Shown: piece after piece, positions 8,756 to 16,752 of the stretch
Layout: each line of letters begins with the position of its first letter
Position numbering within the stretch: the first letter of the stretch is position 1
Assembly (NCBI GenBank): GCA_902766095.1
Contig: CACXCN010000079.1
Location: 1 to 57,554 of the forward strand
Origin: an uncultured Selenomonas sp.
GTDB taxonomy: Bacteria > Bacillota > Negativicutes > Selenomonadales > Selenomonadaceae
DNA length: 57,554 nt
Direction: 5' to 3'
Program-made: the position numbers and the translations under genes
The notes under the pieces: generated by a model
Told to the model about the DNA's origin: nothing
Seen by the model: only the letters and a program-made list of their open reading frames with translations
Databases searched by the model: none

Positions 8756-9733
8756 ATGATCATAGTAACTGGCGGCGCCGGCTTCATCGGCAGCAATATC
8801 GTCAAGGAACTCAATCGGCGCGGTCGCACCGACATACTGATCATCGACGATCTGAAGGATGGCCAGAACTACAAGAACCTGCGCGGCCTGCAGTTCATCG
8901 ACTATCAGCATAAGGACGATTTCCTGCAGAGCATCGAGAACGATGACTTCGATGGCGCGGATATCGATGTCGTATTCCATGAGGGCGCCTGCTCCGATAC
9001 GATGGAGTATGACGTGAATTTCATGATGCGCGTGAACTATGAGTATTCGAAGTCGCTGCTCCATTTCTGCCTGCAGCATCGCATCCCGTTCATGTACGCT
9101 TCGTCGGCCTCTACCTATGGCGGCGGCTTGCATGGCTTCCGCGAGGGCAATGAGTGCGAGGACGCCCTGAATCCGTATGCATTCTCGAAGCTGGCTTTTG
9201 ACCGCTATGTGCGTCAGGTGCGCAGTGAGGCCCACAGCCAGATCGTCGGCCTGCGCTATTTCAACGTCTATGGCCCGCAGGAGCAGCACAAGGGCAAGAT
9301 GGCTTCGATATTCTATCAGCTCTACAACCAGATCAATGAGACGGGCAAGGCGCATCTCTTCAAAGCCGGTCCGGGCTTTGACGGGGGCGATGGCGAGCAG
9401 CGTCGCGATTTCGTCTATGTAAAGGATGTCGTGAACATCAATCTCTGGTTCTGGGAGAACAATGGCCCGTCCGGCATCTACAACTGCGGCCCCGGTCATG
9501 CGCACAGCTACAACGAGGCGGCGCAGGCTGTCATCGACGCCATGGGCAAAGGCGAGATCGCCTATCGCGAGTTCCCCGAGGTCCTCGTGGGCAAATACCA
9601 GAACTTCACGGAGGCCGACACGACTCATCTGCTGGCTGCCGGCTACGATCAGGGCTTCCACGACTTCCGTGCGGCAGTGAAGGAGTATGTGGACTTCCTG
9701 AATGCGGGCGGGTATTTCGTCTATGGCAAATAA
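8756..9733 (+). CDS. hldD: ADP-glyceromanno-heptose 6-epimerase
   Basis: 325-residue short-chain dehydrogenase/reductase that inverts C6 of ADP-D-glycero-D-manno-heptose to the L-glycero form used by heptosyltransferases. NADP-binding GGAGFIGSN lies at residues 6-14, the catalytic region shows SSASTYGGG and PYAFSKLAFD (Tyr/Lys pair), and RYFNVYGPQEQHKGKMAS is a family signature. Length matches the family (about 310-330). CAGGAGG precedes the ATG by 8-9 bases. Its end overlaps the start of gmhB by 11 bases. Confidence 0.93.
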   Translation: MIIVTGGAGFIGSNIVKELNRRGRTDILIIDDLKDGQNYKNLRGLQFIDYQHKDDFLQSIENDDFDGADIDVVFHEGACSDTMEYDVNFMMRVNYEYSKSLLHFCLQHRIPFMYASSASTYGGGLHGFREGNECEDALNPYAFSKLAFDRYVRQVRSEAHSQIVGLRYFNVYGPQEQHKGKMASIFYQLYNQINETGKAHLFKAGPGFDGGDGEQRRDFVYVKDVVNINLWFWENNGPSGIYNCGPGHAHSYNEAAQAVIDAMGKGEIAYREFPEVLVGKYQNFTEADTTHLLAAGYDQGFHDFRAAVKEYVDFLNAGGYFVYGK

Positions 9734-10223
9734 GGCGGTATTCTTCGACCGCGATGGCACGTTGAACGTCGACATCCACTACCTGCACCGGCCCGAGGAT
9801 TTCATCTGGATGCCCGATGCACGGGAAGCCATCAAGTATGTCAACGATCATGGCTATCTGGCGATACTCGTTACGAACCAGAGCGGTGTAGCGCGCGGGT
9901 ACTATCCCGAGAGCGATGTGCGCCGCGTCTATGACTGGATGAATGAGCAGCTCGCGGTCCTGGGCGCTCATCTCGATGCGCTCTACTACTGCCCGCATCA
10001 TCCGGATGGCAAACTGCCCGAGTACACCTGCGTGTGCGACTGCCGTAAGCCGAGTCCGAAGCTCGTCAATGAGGCATGTGCGAAATACGATATCGATAAA
10101 ACGCAGTCCTACTTCGTCGGCGATACCGATACGGATATGAAGTGTGCAGAAAACGCCGGCCTCACTGGTCTGCGCTATCCTGGCGGCAGCCTGCTGGAGC
10201 TCGTGCAGAACATTCGTGACTGA
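9723..10223 (+). CDS. gmhB: D-glycero-beta-D-manno-heptose 1,7-bisphosphate 7-phosphatase
   Basis: 166-residue HAD-superfamily phosphatase. It removes the C7 phosphate from heptose 1,7-bisphosphate between the kinase and adenylyltransferase steps. The nucleophile motif FFDRDGTLN gives Asp9 and Asp11, TNQSGVARGYY follows, the structural zinc site reads CPHHPDG ... CVCDCRKP, and the last HAD motif is FVGDTDTDMKCAENAG. The ATG at 9723 lies inside the end of hldD, so translation is probably coupled. The first step enzyme (GmhA, sedoheptulose 7-phosphate isomerase) is not in the window. Confidence 0.9.
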   Translation: MANKAVFFDRDGTLNVDIHYLHRPEDFIWMPDAREAIKYVNDHGYLAILVTNQSGVARGYYPESDVRRVYDWMNEQLAVLGAHLDALYYCPHHPDGKLPEYTCVCDCRKPSPKLVNEACAKYDIDKTQSYFVGDTDTDMKCAENAGLTGLRYPGGSLLELVQNIRD

Positions 10224-10286
10224 CGTACAGGGAATGCAGGCATCTGCCACCGGCATCGGGGAGCACCAGATATACATTTTGTCATT

Positions 10287-10310
10287 TATGCACAATGATT
10301 TATGTGCATA
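10287..10310 (+). promoter_or_regulatory. Perfect inverted repeat TATGCACA-N8-TGTGCATA
   Basis: The two 8-base arms are exact reverse complements 8 bases apart, in the gap after gmhB. No T-run follows, so it is not an obvious terminator. It lies about 45 bases before a candidate promoter and could be an operator. What binds it is not known. Confidence 0.35.
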
Positions 10311-10354
10311 GCTGTCAGCTACTGGACAGAAATGACGAAATCAGAACCTGCATA

Positions 10355-10383
10355 TTGTGCAACGCGGCTAATGATGCTATGCT
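10355..10383 (+). promoter_or_regulatory. Candidate promoter of the short leader RNA
   Basis: TTGTGC (10355-10360), 17 bases, TATGCT (10378-10383). The predicted start near 10390 would give a leader that reaches a strong terminator within about 60 bases. A second -10-like TATACG overlaps at 10384. Confidence 0.4.
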
Positions 10384-10404
10384 ATACGCATAAAGCAACA
10401 CATA

Positions 10405-10451
10405 CAGAACAACGAGGTTCTGCAGACAACGGCGTCTGCAGAGCCTTTTTT
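10405..10451 (+). terminator. Twin ACGR-loop hairpins merged with an intrinsic terminator
   Basis: Hairpin 1 is CAGAAC/GTTCTG (10405-10410 with 10417-10422) around the loop AACGAG. Hairpin 2 is CAGAC/GTCTG (10423-10427 with 10434-10438) around AACGGC. The longer stem 10416-10427 with 10434-10445, one G-T pair, followed by six T's, is a strong terminator that includes hairpin 2 and breaks hairpin 1. This looks like an attenuator or switch leader ahead of the small gene at 10512. The terminator is well supported; a regulatory switch is inference. Confidence 0.6.
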
Positions 10452-10511
10452 GTTTCTGCCTGATGACCACGCTTCTCGATCAACTGCAGCACAGAAAGGC
10501 AGGAGAGCAAT

Positions 10512-10739
10512 ATGCGCACGCTATATAAGAATGCCACACTCATTGATGCAAAAGAATCTCAGAATTTCCTCGTGGAAGATGGCCGGTTCGTCGCGTTCGG
10601 CCCGCACCTCGAGGCTGTGCGCGAGCGCGTCGATGTCCTGCGCTCCGTACGCGAGGGCCGTACCTTGTTCGAGCGTGAGCCCGCCCGCGTCACGAGCCAC
10701 TATGCATGTCTGGACGGTGGTCCGCGTGCCGAGAGCTGA
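10512..10739 (+). CDS. 75-residue amidohydrolase-like N-terminal fragment
   Basis: A short frame with a good ribosome site (AGGAGA 5-8 bases before the ATG). The first 35 residues (MRTLYKNATLIDAKES..., FLVEDGRFVAFGP) match the N-terminal strand of metal-dependent amidohydrolases, which carry N-x-x-L/I-D followed by a V-E-D-G-R-I-x-x-I-G motif. Nothing like the metal-binding barrel follows: the frame ends at 75 residues and no continuing frame was found. It could be the remnant of a lost amidohydrolase, or a small stand-alone protein in its own right, since the start signals and upstream regulation look intact. Function unknown. Confidence 0.5.
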   Translation: MRTLYKNATLIDAKESQNFLVEDGRFVAFGPHLEAVRERVDVLRSVREGRTLFEREPARVTSHYACLDGGPRAES

Positions 10740-10871
10740 GTCCCTGTCGCTGATGAGGCCGCTGCTGCATTATTGCGGCAGCTTTTTCAGTTGCAGCGCT
10801 TTATAGAAAAAGTCCATGTGCGGCACAGAAAAAGCAGATATTGGCGTCCTTTCCGTACCGAACCTTCTCGA

Positions 10872-10954
10872 TTGACATAGAGACTATGGTAGGATATACT
10901 TTAGTAAATCATACATTACTAAAGTATACATTACTAAATTATACATTATAAAAG
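10872..10954 (+). promoter_or_regulatory. Near-consensus promoter with tandem operator-like repeats
   Basis: TTGACA (10872-10877), 17 bases, TATACT (10895-10900). Right after the -10 come an inverted half-site TTTAGTAAAT (10900-10909) and three head-to-tail 15-base units (10910-10924, 10925-10939, 10940-10954) of the form ATACATTACTAAA, the last one degenerate. TTTAGTAA and TTACTAAA are inverted copies. The placement over the start site and early transcript suggests repression. The region is markedly more A/T-rich than its surroundings. Confidence 0.65.
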
Positions 10955-10976
10955 AGCGCGGATAGGAGGATGGCTG

Positions 10977-12365
10977 ATGTTTGTTGGGCGCAAGCGGGAA
11001 CTGGCGGCGTTGCAGAGCCGGTATCAGCAGCACAGCTATGAGTGCTTTATCATCTATGGACGGCGGCGTATCGGGAAGACGGCTTTGATCCGGCAGTTCA
11101 TCAAGGGGAAGAGGGCCATCTTCTTTACGGGGATGGAGACGACGATGCAGGAGAATCTCGACAACCTGAGCCAGTGCATCTATGATTTCCAGGGCGGCGA
11201 CGGCAGGGCGCCGGTGTTTTCGAATTTCCAGGATGCACTGGACGCTGTCACATCGCTGGCACGTCGGGAAAAGCTGGTTCTCGTCATCGATGAGTATCCG
11301 TACCTTGCGAAATCTTACCCGGGTATTTCATCACTGCTACAGGTCCAAATCGATCATGTCTGGAGGCAGATGGACATCAAGCTGATTCTCTGTGGATCTT
11401 CGATGAGCTTTATGGAGAAGCAAGTGCTTGGGCATCAAAGTCCGCTTTTTGGCCGCCGGACGGCACAGATGAAGCTGCAACCCCTCACGATTTTCGAGGC
11501 ACAGGGGCTTTTCCCTGGAATCGCGCTCGAAAAGCTCGCGGTGCTTTATGGCATCACGGGCGGGATACCTCTTTATCTGCAGCAAATGCATGGTGATTGG
11601 AGTCTGGAGGAGAACATTGTCCGGAATTTCCTCGATCCCATGTCATACCTCTTTGAGGAGCCAGAGAATTTATTGAAGCAGGAGGTCCGGGAGCCAGCTA
11701 CGTATAATGCCATCATCCAGGCGATTGCCACTGGCAGTACGAAGATCAGTCAGATTGCTACGAAAACAGGGCTCGAGGTCAGTGCCTGTGCTGCTTTCCT
11801 CAAAAATCTCATAGGACTCGGCATTGTCTGCAAGGAGCATCCACTAGGGGAACCTCGTTCGCGCAAGAGTCTTTATCGTATCCAGGACGATATGTTCCGC
11901 TTCTGGTATCGCTTTGTGCCGCAGCATTATTCGCAGATCCAGAATGGAATGGGAACGCTCGCTTTCCGGCGCATCGAGCCGTATTTATCGGATTTCATGG
12001 GACAGGTTTTTGAAGGCATCTGCCTGCAATGGCTCTGGCGGGAGAATGCGGCCGGGCGTCTCCCACTGTCGTTTGATGAAGCCGGTCGCTGGTGGGGAAC
12101 AGATTCGCGTCGTCACCAGCAGACGGAAATCGATATTCTCGCGCAGAACGCAGCGCAGGAGATGATTTTCTGCGAATGCAAGTGGCGCAATGAGCCTCTT
12201 GATGCGGACGTTCTCGAGCTCCTGTATGATCGCAGCGGACTTTTCGCTGCTGCGAAAAAGCAGTATATCTTGTTTTCCAAGCGTGGGTTTTCAGCACGCT
12301 GTCAGAAGAAAGCCTCTGAGGATGCCCGCGTCCGGCTCGTGGATTTTTCCTGCATGATGCCATAG
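10977..12365 (+). CDS. DUF234-type AAA ATPase with a PD-(D/E)XK-like C terminus
   Basis: 462-residue protein of the 'archaeal ATPase' kind. N-terminal P-loop IYGRRRIGKTALI (about residues 23-35), Walker B LVLVIDEYPYL near residue 105, then a winged-helix-like middle. The C-terminal part carries EIDIL (Asp386) and ECKW (Glu400-x-Lys402), the spacing of a PD-(D/E)XK nuclease core as in DUF234. AGGAGG precedes the ATG by 7 bases. It stands alone, with its own strong promoter and a terminator, and its codon use (more TTT, GGA, less GC-rich) differs from the LPS genes, which suggests acquisition. Its biological role is not established; a defence or toxin-like role is only a guess. Confidence 0.75.
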   Translation: MFVGRKRELAALQSRYQQHSYECFIIYGRRRIGKTALIRQFIKGKRAIFFTGMETTMQENLDNLSQCIYDFQGGDGRAPVFSNFQDALDAVTSLARREKLVLVIDEYPYLAKSYPGISSLLQVQIDHVWRQMDIKLILCGSSMSFMEKQVLGHQSPLFGRRTAQMKLQPLTIFEAQGLFPGIALEKLAVLYGITGGIPLYLQQMHGDWSLEENIVRNFLDPMSYLFEEPENLLKQEVREPATYNAIIQAIATGSTKISQIATKTGLEVSACAAFLKNLIGLGIVCKEHPLGEPRSRKSLYRIQDDMFRFWYRFVPQHYSQIQNGMGTLAFRRIEPYLSDFMGQVFEGICLQWLWRENAAGRLPLSFDEAGRWWGTDSRRHQQTEIDILAQNAAQEMIFCECKWRNEPLDADVLELLYDRSGLFAAAKKQYILFSKRGFSARCQKKASEDARVRLVDFSCMMP

Positions 12366-12400
12366 AAGGCATAAGACGGACAAGTGCCTGAGGGGTATAA

Positions 12401-12444
12401 AAAAATACCAGGCTGCCGTGTAGATGCGGCAGCCTGGTATTTTT
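12401..12444. terminator. Bidirectional intrinsic terminator
   Basis: An 18-base perfect stem (12401-12418 with 12427-12444) around an 8-base loop, with A's on the left arm and T's on the right. It can end transcription of the DUF234 ATPase gene from the left and of the anion transporter from the right. Confidence 0.9.
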
Positions 12445-12471
12445 TGTACTCTGATAGTCAGTCTGACGGAA

Positions 12472-14016
12472 TCAAAGTGTAATCCACGATACGAAATAGA
12501 TTACCAGCGGTATGGTGACGCAGGCGATACCGATGAAGTCGATGTAGATACCGGTATGTATCATCTTCGTAATCGGGATATAGCCGGAGGCATAGACGAT
12601 GGCATTCGGCGGGGTCGAGACTGGGAGCATGAAGCCGAGCGAGGCCGAGAGGGCGATGCCGACGGCTACAGGTATCGGGCTCAGGCCGGCCGAGATGGCT
12701 ACGGTGATGGCGAGCGGGCCGATCATGTTCGTAGCGGCCGTATGGCTCGTGAGCTCGGAGAGCAGCAGGGCCATGACGGAGAATACGGCAACCATGACGA
12801 TCTGGCTGGGCTCGCCGCCGGTGGCGGTGACGATGCGGTCGCCGATCCAGTTCGAGAGGCCGGTCTTGTACATCATGCCGCCCATGGCGAGACCGCCGCC
12901 GAACAGTATGAGCGTGCCCCATTCGATGCCTTTGACGGCTTCATCCCAGCGCAGCGTGAACTGACGACGCTCGAAGTTTATCGGCAGCAGGAACAGCAGC
13001 AGGGCACCAGCCATGGCTGCGACGGCTTCCGGGAACAGCGTGTTGTACATCTTGAGCTCCGGAGCCGTGCTGCCCAGGGCAATCGATAGGAAGCCCGGCG
13101 TGACCCAGAGAATGACGGAGACGAGGAAGCAGATGAGCGTGTTCTTCTGAGCACGGCTCCAGCTGCCCAGCTCCGCGAGCTTTTTCTGGATGAATGTCTC
13201 GGCGCCATCGATACGGTCGACGTCAGCTGGGAACATGTGGCTCAGCACGAGATAGGCGATGATGAAATACAGGACCATGGCGATGAAGCCCCAGGTCATC
13301 CACTGGAAGAACGATATATGGATATCGCACATGGTATCGAGGAAACCGAGCATGATGAGGTTCGGCGGGGTGCCGATCGGAGTCAGGACACCGCCGATGG
13401 AGCACGAGTAGGCCGTCATGAGCATGAGGCCGGTCGCGTATTTGTACTCGTGCAGATCGATCTCGCGCCCGTTGGCAGCGAACATTTCCTTGATCGACGT
13501 CAGCAGGCCGAGGCAGATGGGGAACATCATCGCAGCCGTGGCCGTGTTGCTGACCCAGCCGGAGCAGAGGGCAGCCGCGAGGCCGACGGCGAGGAATATG
13601 CGTTTCGGACTCGAGCCGACCCATTTGCGCGAGAGCAGCCAGTAGGCAAAGCGCTTATCGAGGCCATGCTTCATCATGGCTGTAGCTAGTATGAATCCGC
13701 CCATGAACAGGAATATCATGGGATTGGCAAAGGCGGCAAAGGCAACGCCGACCTTCACCACGCCGGTGATGACGGCCAGTGTCGGGCCGATGAGCGAGGT
13801 GACAGGGATGGGTACTGGCTCCGTGATCCACCAGATGGCTACCAGTACCATGATAGCGAGCAGTTTGTGAGCTTCGACAGTCAGATCGCTGAACGGTGTC
13901 ATGTAGGTGATGATGGCGAGCAGCGGACCACCATAAAGGCCGATGGTTCGTCGCTTGCGGTCAAAGGCTTGTTCGGCTTTTTTCACGGCAAGTGCTTCTG
14001 CATTCATCTTGTCCAA
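12472..14016 (-). CDS. DASS-family (SLC13) anion/Na+ symporter
   Basis: 514-residue polytopic membrane protein of the divalent-anion:Na+ symporter family, which takes up C4-dicarboxylates, citrate or similar anions. The two family signatures are present: SGWVSNTATAAMMFP in the first half and ELTSHTAATNMIGP in the second; PIGTPPNLI and PVSTPPNAIVYASG follow each, as in the inverted-repeat fold. The TTG at 14016 is preferred: GGAGGGG is 7 bases upstream on this strand, whereas the ATG at 14007 is 16 bases away. The exact substrate cannot be read from sequence. Single-gene unit. Confidence 0.85.
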   Translation of the reverse strand: MDKMNAEALAVKKAEQAFDRKRRTIGLYGGPLLAIITYMTPFSDLTVEAHKLLAIMVLVAIWWITEPVPIPVTSLIGPTLAVITGVVKVGVAFAAFANPMIFLFMGGFILATAMMKHGLDKRFAYWLLSRKWVGSSPKRIFLAVGLAAALCSGWVSNTATAAMMFPICLGLLTSIKEMFAANGREIDLHEYKYATGLMLMTAYSCSIGGVLTPIGTPPNLIMLGFLDTMCDIHISFFQWMTWGFIAMVLYFIIAYLVLSHMFPADVDRIDGAETFIQKKLAELGSWSRAQKNTLICFLVSVILWVTPGFLSIALGSTAPELKMYNTLFPEAVAAMAGALLLFLLPINFERRQFTLRWDEAVKGIEWGTLILFGGGLAMGGMMYKTGLSNWIGDRIVTATGGEPSQIVMVAVFSVMALLLSELTSHTAATNMIGPLAITVAISAGLSPIPVAVGIALSASLGFMLPVSTPPNAIVYASGYIPITKMIHTGIYIDFIGIACVTIPLVIYFVSWITL

Positions 14017-14239
14017 AATAAATCCCCTCCTTTTTCCTGGCTGGCACACGAAGTGTCCATGCAATAGTTCCATAATCCATTATAGTTATATGATAAGGAA
14101 ATTTCACACATTTTGCAATAGACGAATGGAAGAAAGTTCATTCAATTTAGTTATGATTTGTCGGCATTTTGTTCGCCTTCTGATGCAGCTTTGCCAATCA
14201 GTCTGTCATCGTAGGTGTTTCGCGAAAGAGCCGGTGCAT

Positions 14240-14268
14240 TTGACTTTTTCCAGGCTGGGTGATATAAT
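14240..14268 (+). promoter_or_regulatory. tmRNA promoter
   Basis: TTGACT (14240-14245), 17 bases, perfect TATAAT (14263-14268). The tmRNA 5' end is 11 bases after the -10, as expected. The remaining gap back to the transporter (14017-14239) shows nothing else recognisable. Confidence 0.8.
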
Positions 14269-14278
14269 TACTGAACCC

Positions 14279-14632
14279 GGGGATGTAAAGGTTTCGACGG
14301 GGATATATGCTTCATGGATAGCGAGCCGGGGGGTCATCATCCCGTTAGTAAGGTGAAAACTTTTATTTAAATATAAAAGCTAACGAAGACTACGCTCTGG
14401 CTGCTTAACGCCAGCCCCTGTACAGCTGCTGCCCACACGGCGGTATAAGGGGTAAGCTGTGGGATACCTGATAGTCAATTCTCGGAGACTTGACTGGGAA
14501 CTCTTATCGAGATAGGTGCTGAACCGTTTGTCTGTTGATGGTGAGGCACTGAAATCTAACAACAGACTGTGCTCGAAGAAGTCTGTGGGACAGTATTTTC
14601 GGACAGGAGTTCGATTCTCCTCATCTCCACCA
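14279..14632 (+). ncRNA. ssrA: Transfer-messenger RNA
   Basis: The 5' GGGGATG pairs with the 3' CATCTCC before an encoded ACCA end, forming the tRNA-like acceptor stem. GTTTCGACGGGG near the 5' end and GGTTCGATTCTCC-like T-arm sequence (ttcgattctcc at 14610-14620) are tmRNA hallmarks. The resume codon is GCT at 14379 and the tag frame reads Ala-Asn-Glu-Asp-Tyr-Ala-Leu-Ala-Ala, stop at 14406-14408. tmRNA with SmpB rescues stalled ribosomes and tags the product for proteolysis. Confidence 0.96.
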
Positions 14633-14647
14633 TTTGAGCTTTTGATC

Positions 14648-14679
14648 GGCCTCCAGGCATTTGCCCTGGGGGCCTTTTT
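14648..14679 (+). terminator. tmRNA intrinsic terminator
   Basis: GGCCTCCAGG pairs with CCTGGGGGCC (one G-T pair) around a short loop, followed by TTTTT. Confidence 0.85.
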
Positions 14680-14816
14680 GTGTGCTCGTGCAGAGAGCTG
14701 GTGCCGCTATTGACGGCAAGATGGCTTTTGTGCCTGAAGCTTACTTGCATTTTTTGTCGGGAAGTTAGATAATATTATTTTAGAGAAATGATTCGGCGCG
14801 GCTCTGGAGGGGTTCG

Positions 14817-16175
14817 ATGAAGCGTACGTTGACTATGGCATTGATGGTCCTGGGACTGCTGATGGTGATGGTGGCTCCGGCCATGGCCGCTGATTTCGCG
14901 GAGCGGGCGGCTGATCTGACCGAGATCACGGGCGTGCGCGTCAGCACGCATGATAACAAGACGCGCATCGTCTTCGATGCGGCGAAGCCGGTTCATTATA
15001 AGACGTTCGCGCTGACGAATCCTGACCGCGTCGTCGTCGATATCGCAGACGCCTGGCTGTCGCCGAAAGTAAAGGTACCGGCTGTAGATAACATGTTCAT
15101 AGCCGGGCTCCGTGCCGCCCAGCATGATCCCTCGACGGTCCGCATCGTGGTCGAGAACAAGGTCGGGCGGAATAATTATAAGGTCTTCAGCCTCAAGGGC
15201 GGAACTGCGGCCGGACGTCTCGTCCTTGATTTCGGCGATATAGGGCCGAGCACGGAAGGGGCGGCTATAGCTACCAAGGGGGCCAAGGGCACAACGGGAG
15301 CGGCTGTCACCAAGCCGGTCAGCCAGCCGGCTCAGACCAAGCCGCAGACGGAGACGCCTAAGGCTAAGCCGCAAATAACCACCCAGCAGAAGTCTGACGC
15401 ACAGAAACAGGCGGAGGCCCAGAAGAAGGCTGAGGCACAGAAGCAGGCCGAAGCGAAGAAACAGGCTGAGGCGCAGAAAAAGGCGGAAGAGATGCGGAAG
15501 GCCAAGGAGGCCAGCAAACCAGCAGAGGAGGCTGCCCAGGGGACGACGGATAACAGCCAGGGCAGCACGACGGATGACGGCCTGGCGGAGATCACCGGCC
15601 TGCGCGGCCGCCGCATCACGATCGATGCCGGCCATGGCGGCAATGATGCCGGCGCCATAGGCCCGACCGGCGTCACGGAGAAGAGCGTGACGCTGCGCGT
15701 GGCCAAGGAGGTCGAGCGCCTGCTTATCGCCGAGGGAGCCACGGTGTTCATGACGCGCACGACGGATACCGAGGTCTCGCCGAAAGGGGCCAATGCTACC
15801 GATATCGAGGAGCTGCAGGCTCGCTGTGATGTAGCGAACAACAACAACTCGGATGTCTTCGTCTCCATACATATGGATTCCTATAGCGGCAAGGAGGCGC
15901 ATGGCACGACCGGCTACTACTATTCGCTGGGCAGCCAGCGGTCGCGCGAGCTGGCGGATAAGATACGCTCCGATGTCATCGACCAGATCGGGACGCAGAG
16001 CCGCGGGACGCAGAGCTGCAATTTCTACGTCGTGAAGCATACCGATATGCCGGCTACGCTCATCGAGGTAGCGTTCATATCGAATCCGACGGAGGAGAAA
16101 CTCATGGACAGCGAGGATGGTATCCACAAAGCCGCGCAGGGCATCGTGGACGGCATCGCGGATTTTTTCGGTTGA
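14817..16175 (+). CDS. Exported N-acetylmuramoyl-L-alanine amidase (AMIN + Amidase_3)
   Basis: 452 residues. Signal peptide to AMA (about residue 23), AMIN domain about 35-140 (RIVFDAAKPVHYKTF, NPDRVVVDIADAW), then a charged linker of about 100 residues built from QKQAEAQKKAEA-type repeats, then a zinc amidase domain from about 262. Metal/catalytic motifs: IDAGHGGNDAGA, EELQAR, SIHMDSY and the late TLIEVAFISN. It cleaves the bond between MurNAc and the stem peptide during cell separation or wall remodelling; AMIN domains usually target the septum or wall. GGAGGGG precedes the ATG. The Lys/Ala/Gln linker may span the periplasm or bind the wall. Confidence 0.9.
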   Translation: MKRTLTMALMVLGLLMVMVAPAMAADFAERAADLTEITGVRVSTHDNKTRIVFDAAKPVHYKTFALTNPDRVVVDIADAWLSPKVKVPAVDNMFIAGLRAAQHDPSTVRIVVENKVGRNNYKVFSLKGGTAAGRLVLDFGDIGPSTEGAAIATKGAKGTTGAAVTKPVSQPAQTKPQTETPKAKPQITTQQKSDAQKQAEAQKKAEAQKQAEAKKQAEAQKKAEEMRKAKEASKPAEEAAQGTTDNSQGSTTDDGLAEITGLRGRRITIDAGHGGNDAGAIGPTGVTEKSVTLRVAKEVERLLIAEGATVFMTRTTDTEVSPKGANATDIEELQARCDVANNNNSDVFVSIHMDSYSGKEAHGTTGYYYSLGSQRSRELADKIRSDVIDQIGTQSRGTQSCNFYVVKHTDMPATLIEVAFISNPTEEKLMDSEDGIHKAAQGIVDGIADFFG

Positions 16176-16182
16176 GAAAATC

Positions 16183-16224
16183 AAGGGGCTGAGAAAAATG
16201 CTAAAGCATTTTTCTCAGCCCCTT
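16183..16224 (+). terminator. Long perfect hairpin after the amidase gene
   Basis: A 19-base perfect stem (16183-16201 with 16206-16224) with a TAAA loop, starting 8 bases after the stop. T's lie within the stem (ATTTTTC) but not after it, so termination may be imperfect or the hairpin may protect the 3' end. Confidence 0.65.
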
Positions 16225-16236
16225 CGTACTCATAAT

Positions 16237-16263
16237 AAAAAAGTCAGCACCAGTGGTGCTGAC
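16237..16263 (-). terminator. rpsT terminator
   Basis: On the minus strand GTCAGCACC-ACT-GGTGCTGAC is followed by TTTTTT, 42 bases after the rpsT stop. A standard intrinsic terminator. Confidence 0.9.
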
Positions 16264-16304
16264 CTGTATGCCCTATACAGCTGGCGGCTGGAGCCGCTGG
16301 CTGA

Positions 16305-16571
16305 TTACTTGTTCAGAGCGTTGACTTTGCGAGCGAGACGCGACTTCTTGCGAGCAGCTGCGTTGCGCTGATAAACGTGGTTGGCAGCAGCCTGGTCGAT
16401 GGTCTTGCAAGCAAGGTTCAGGAGGGATTTTGCCTCGTCGGCATTACCTGCCTCTACAGCGTCGAGAACGCGACGGCTGGCCGTGCGAACGCGAGATTTC
16501 TCAGCAGCGTTCTTGGCATGGCGCTTAGCGTCGGATTTCACGCTGAGTATCGATGCTTTGATGTTCGGCAT
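16305..16571 (-). CDS. rpsT: 30S ribosomal protein S20
   Basis: 88-residue very basic protein matching S20: MPNIKAS start, then RHAKNAAEKSRVRT, ANHVYQRNAAARKKSRLARKVNAL at the end. It binds 16S rRNA in the body of the small subunit. The ATG at 16571 is preferred to an in-frame GTG 9 bases upstream because the GGGGGGT ribosome site overlaps the GTG and is 8 bases from the ATG. It is transcribed alone, against lepA. Confidence 0.96.
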   Translation of the reverse strand: MPNIKASILSVKSDAKRHAKNAAEKSRVRTASRRVLDAVEAGNADEAKSLLNLACKTIDQAAANHVYQRNAAARKKSRLARKVNALNK

Positions 16572-16617
16572 AAATTTCACCCCCCTTTTACCCGTAATTT
16601 CGGTTCAATACTTAGCT

Positions 16618-16646
16618 ATTCTAGCATGCTTGCGAGGAAAAAGCAA
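16618..16646 (-). promoter_or_regulatory. rpsT promoter
   Basis: Minus strand TTGCTT (16646-16641), 17 bases, TAGAAT (16623-16618), about 47 bases before the start codon. Confidence 0.65.
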
Positions 16647-16684
16647 CAAGAAAATCAGTAAAATCACGCAGACTGGCATATTTA

Positions 16685-16714
16685 TTGCAGGAAAACCCTG
16701 CCAGGTGTTATAAT
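16685..16714 (+). promoter_or_regulatory. lepA promoter
   Basis: TTGCAG (16685-16690), 18 bases, perfect TATAAT (16709-16714), about 39 bases before the lepA start. Confidence 0.7.
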
Positions 16715-16752
16715 AATAGCCACATATAGCAATAGGCGAAAGGAAAATGAGC

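Noticed and set aside
10405-10438. Firm call of a guanidine-II riboswitch
   Set aside because: Loop closure and the missing linker do not match the known family; kept only as a finding.
10450-10806. 118-residue plus-strand frame overlapping the 75-residue gene
   Set aside because: Ser/Arg/Cys-rich with no ribosome site; the 75-residue frame has a good site and amidohydrolase-like sequence.
15400-15510. Tandem DNA repeat or CRISPR-like array
   Set aside because: It is the Lys/Ala/Gln-rich linker of the amidase, in frame and without spacer structure.
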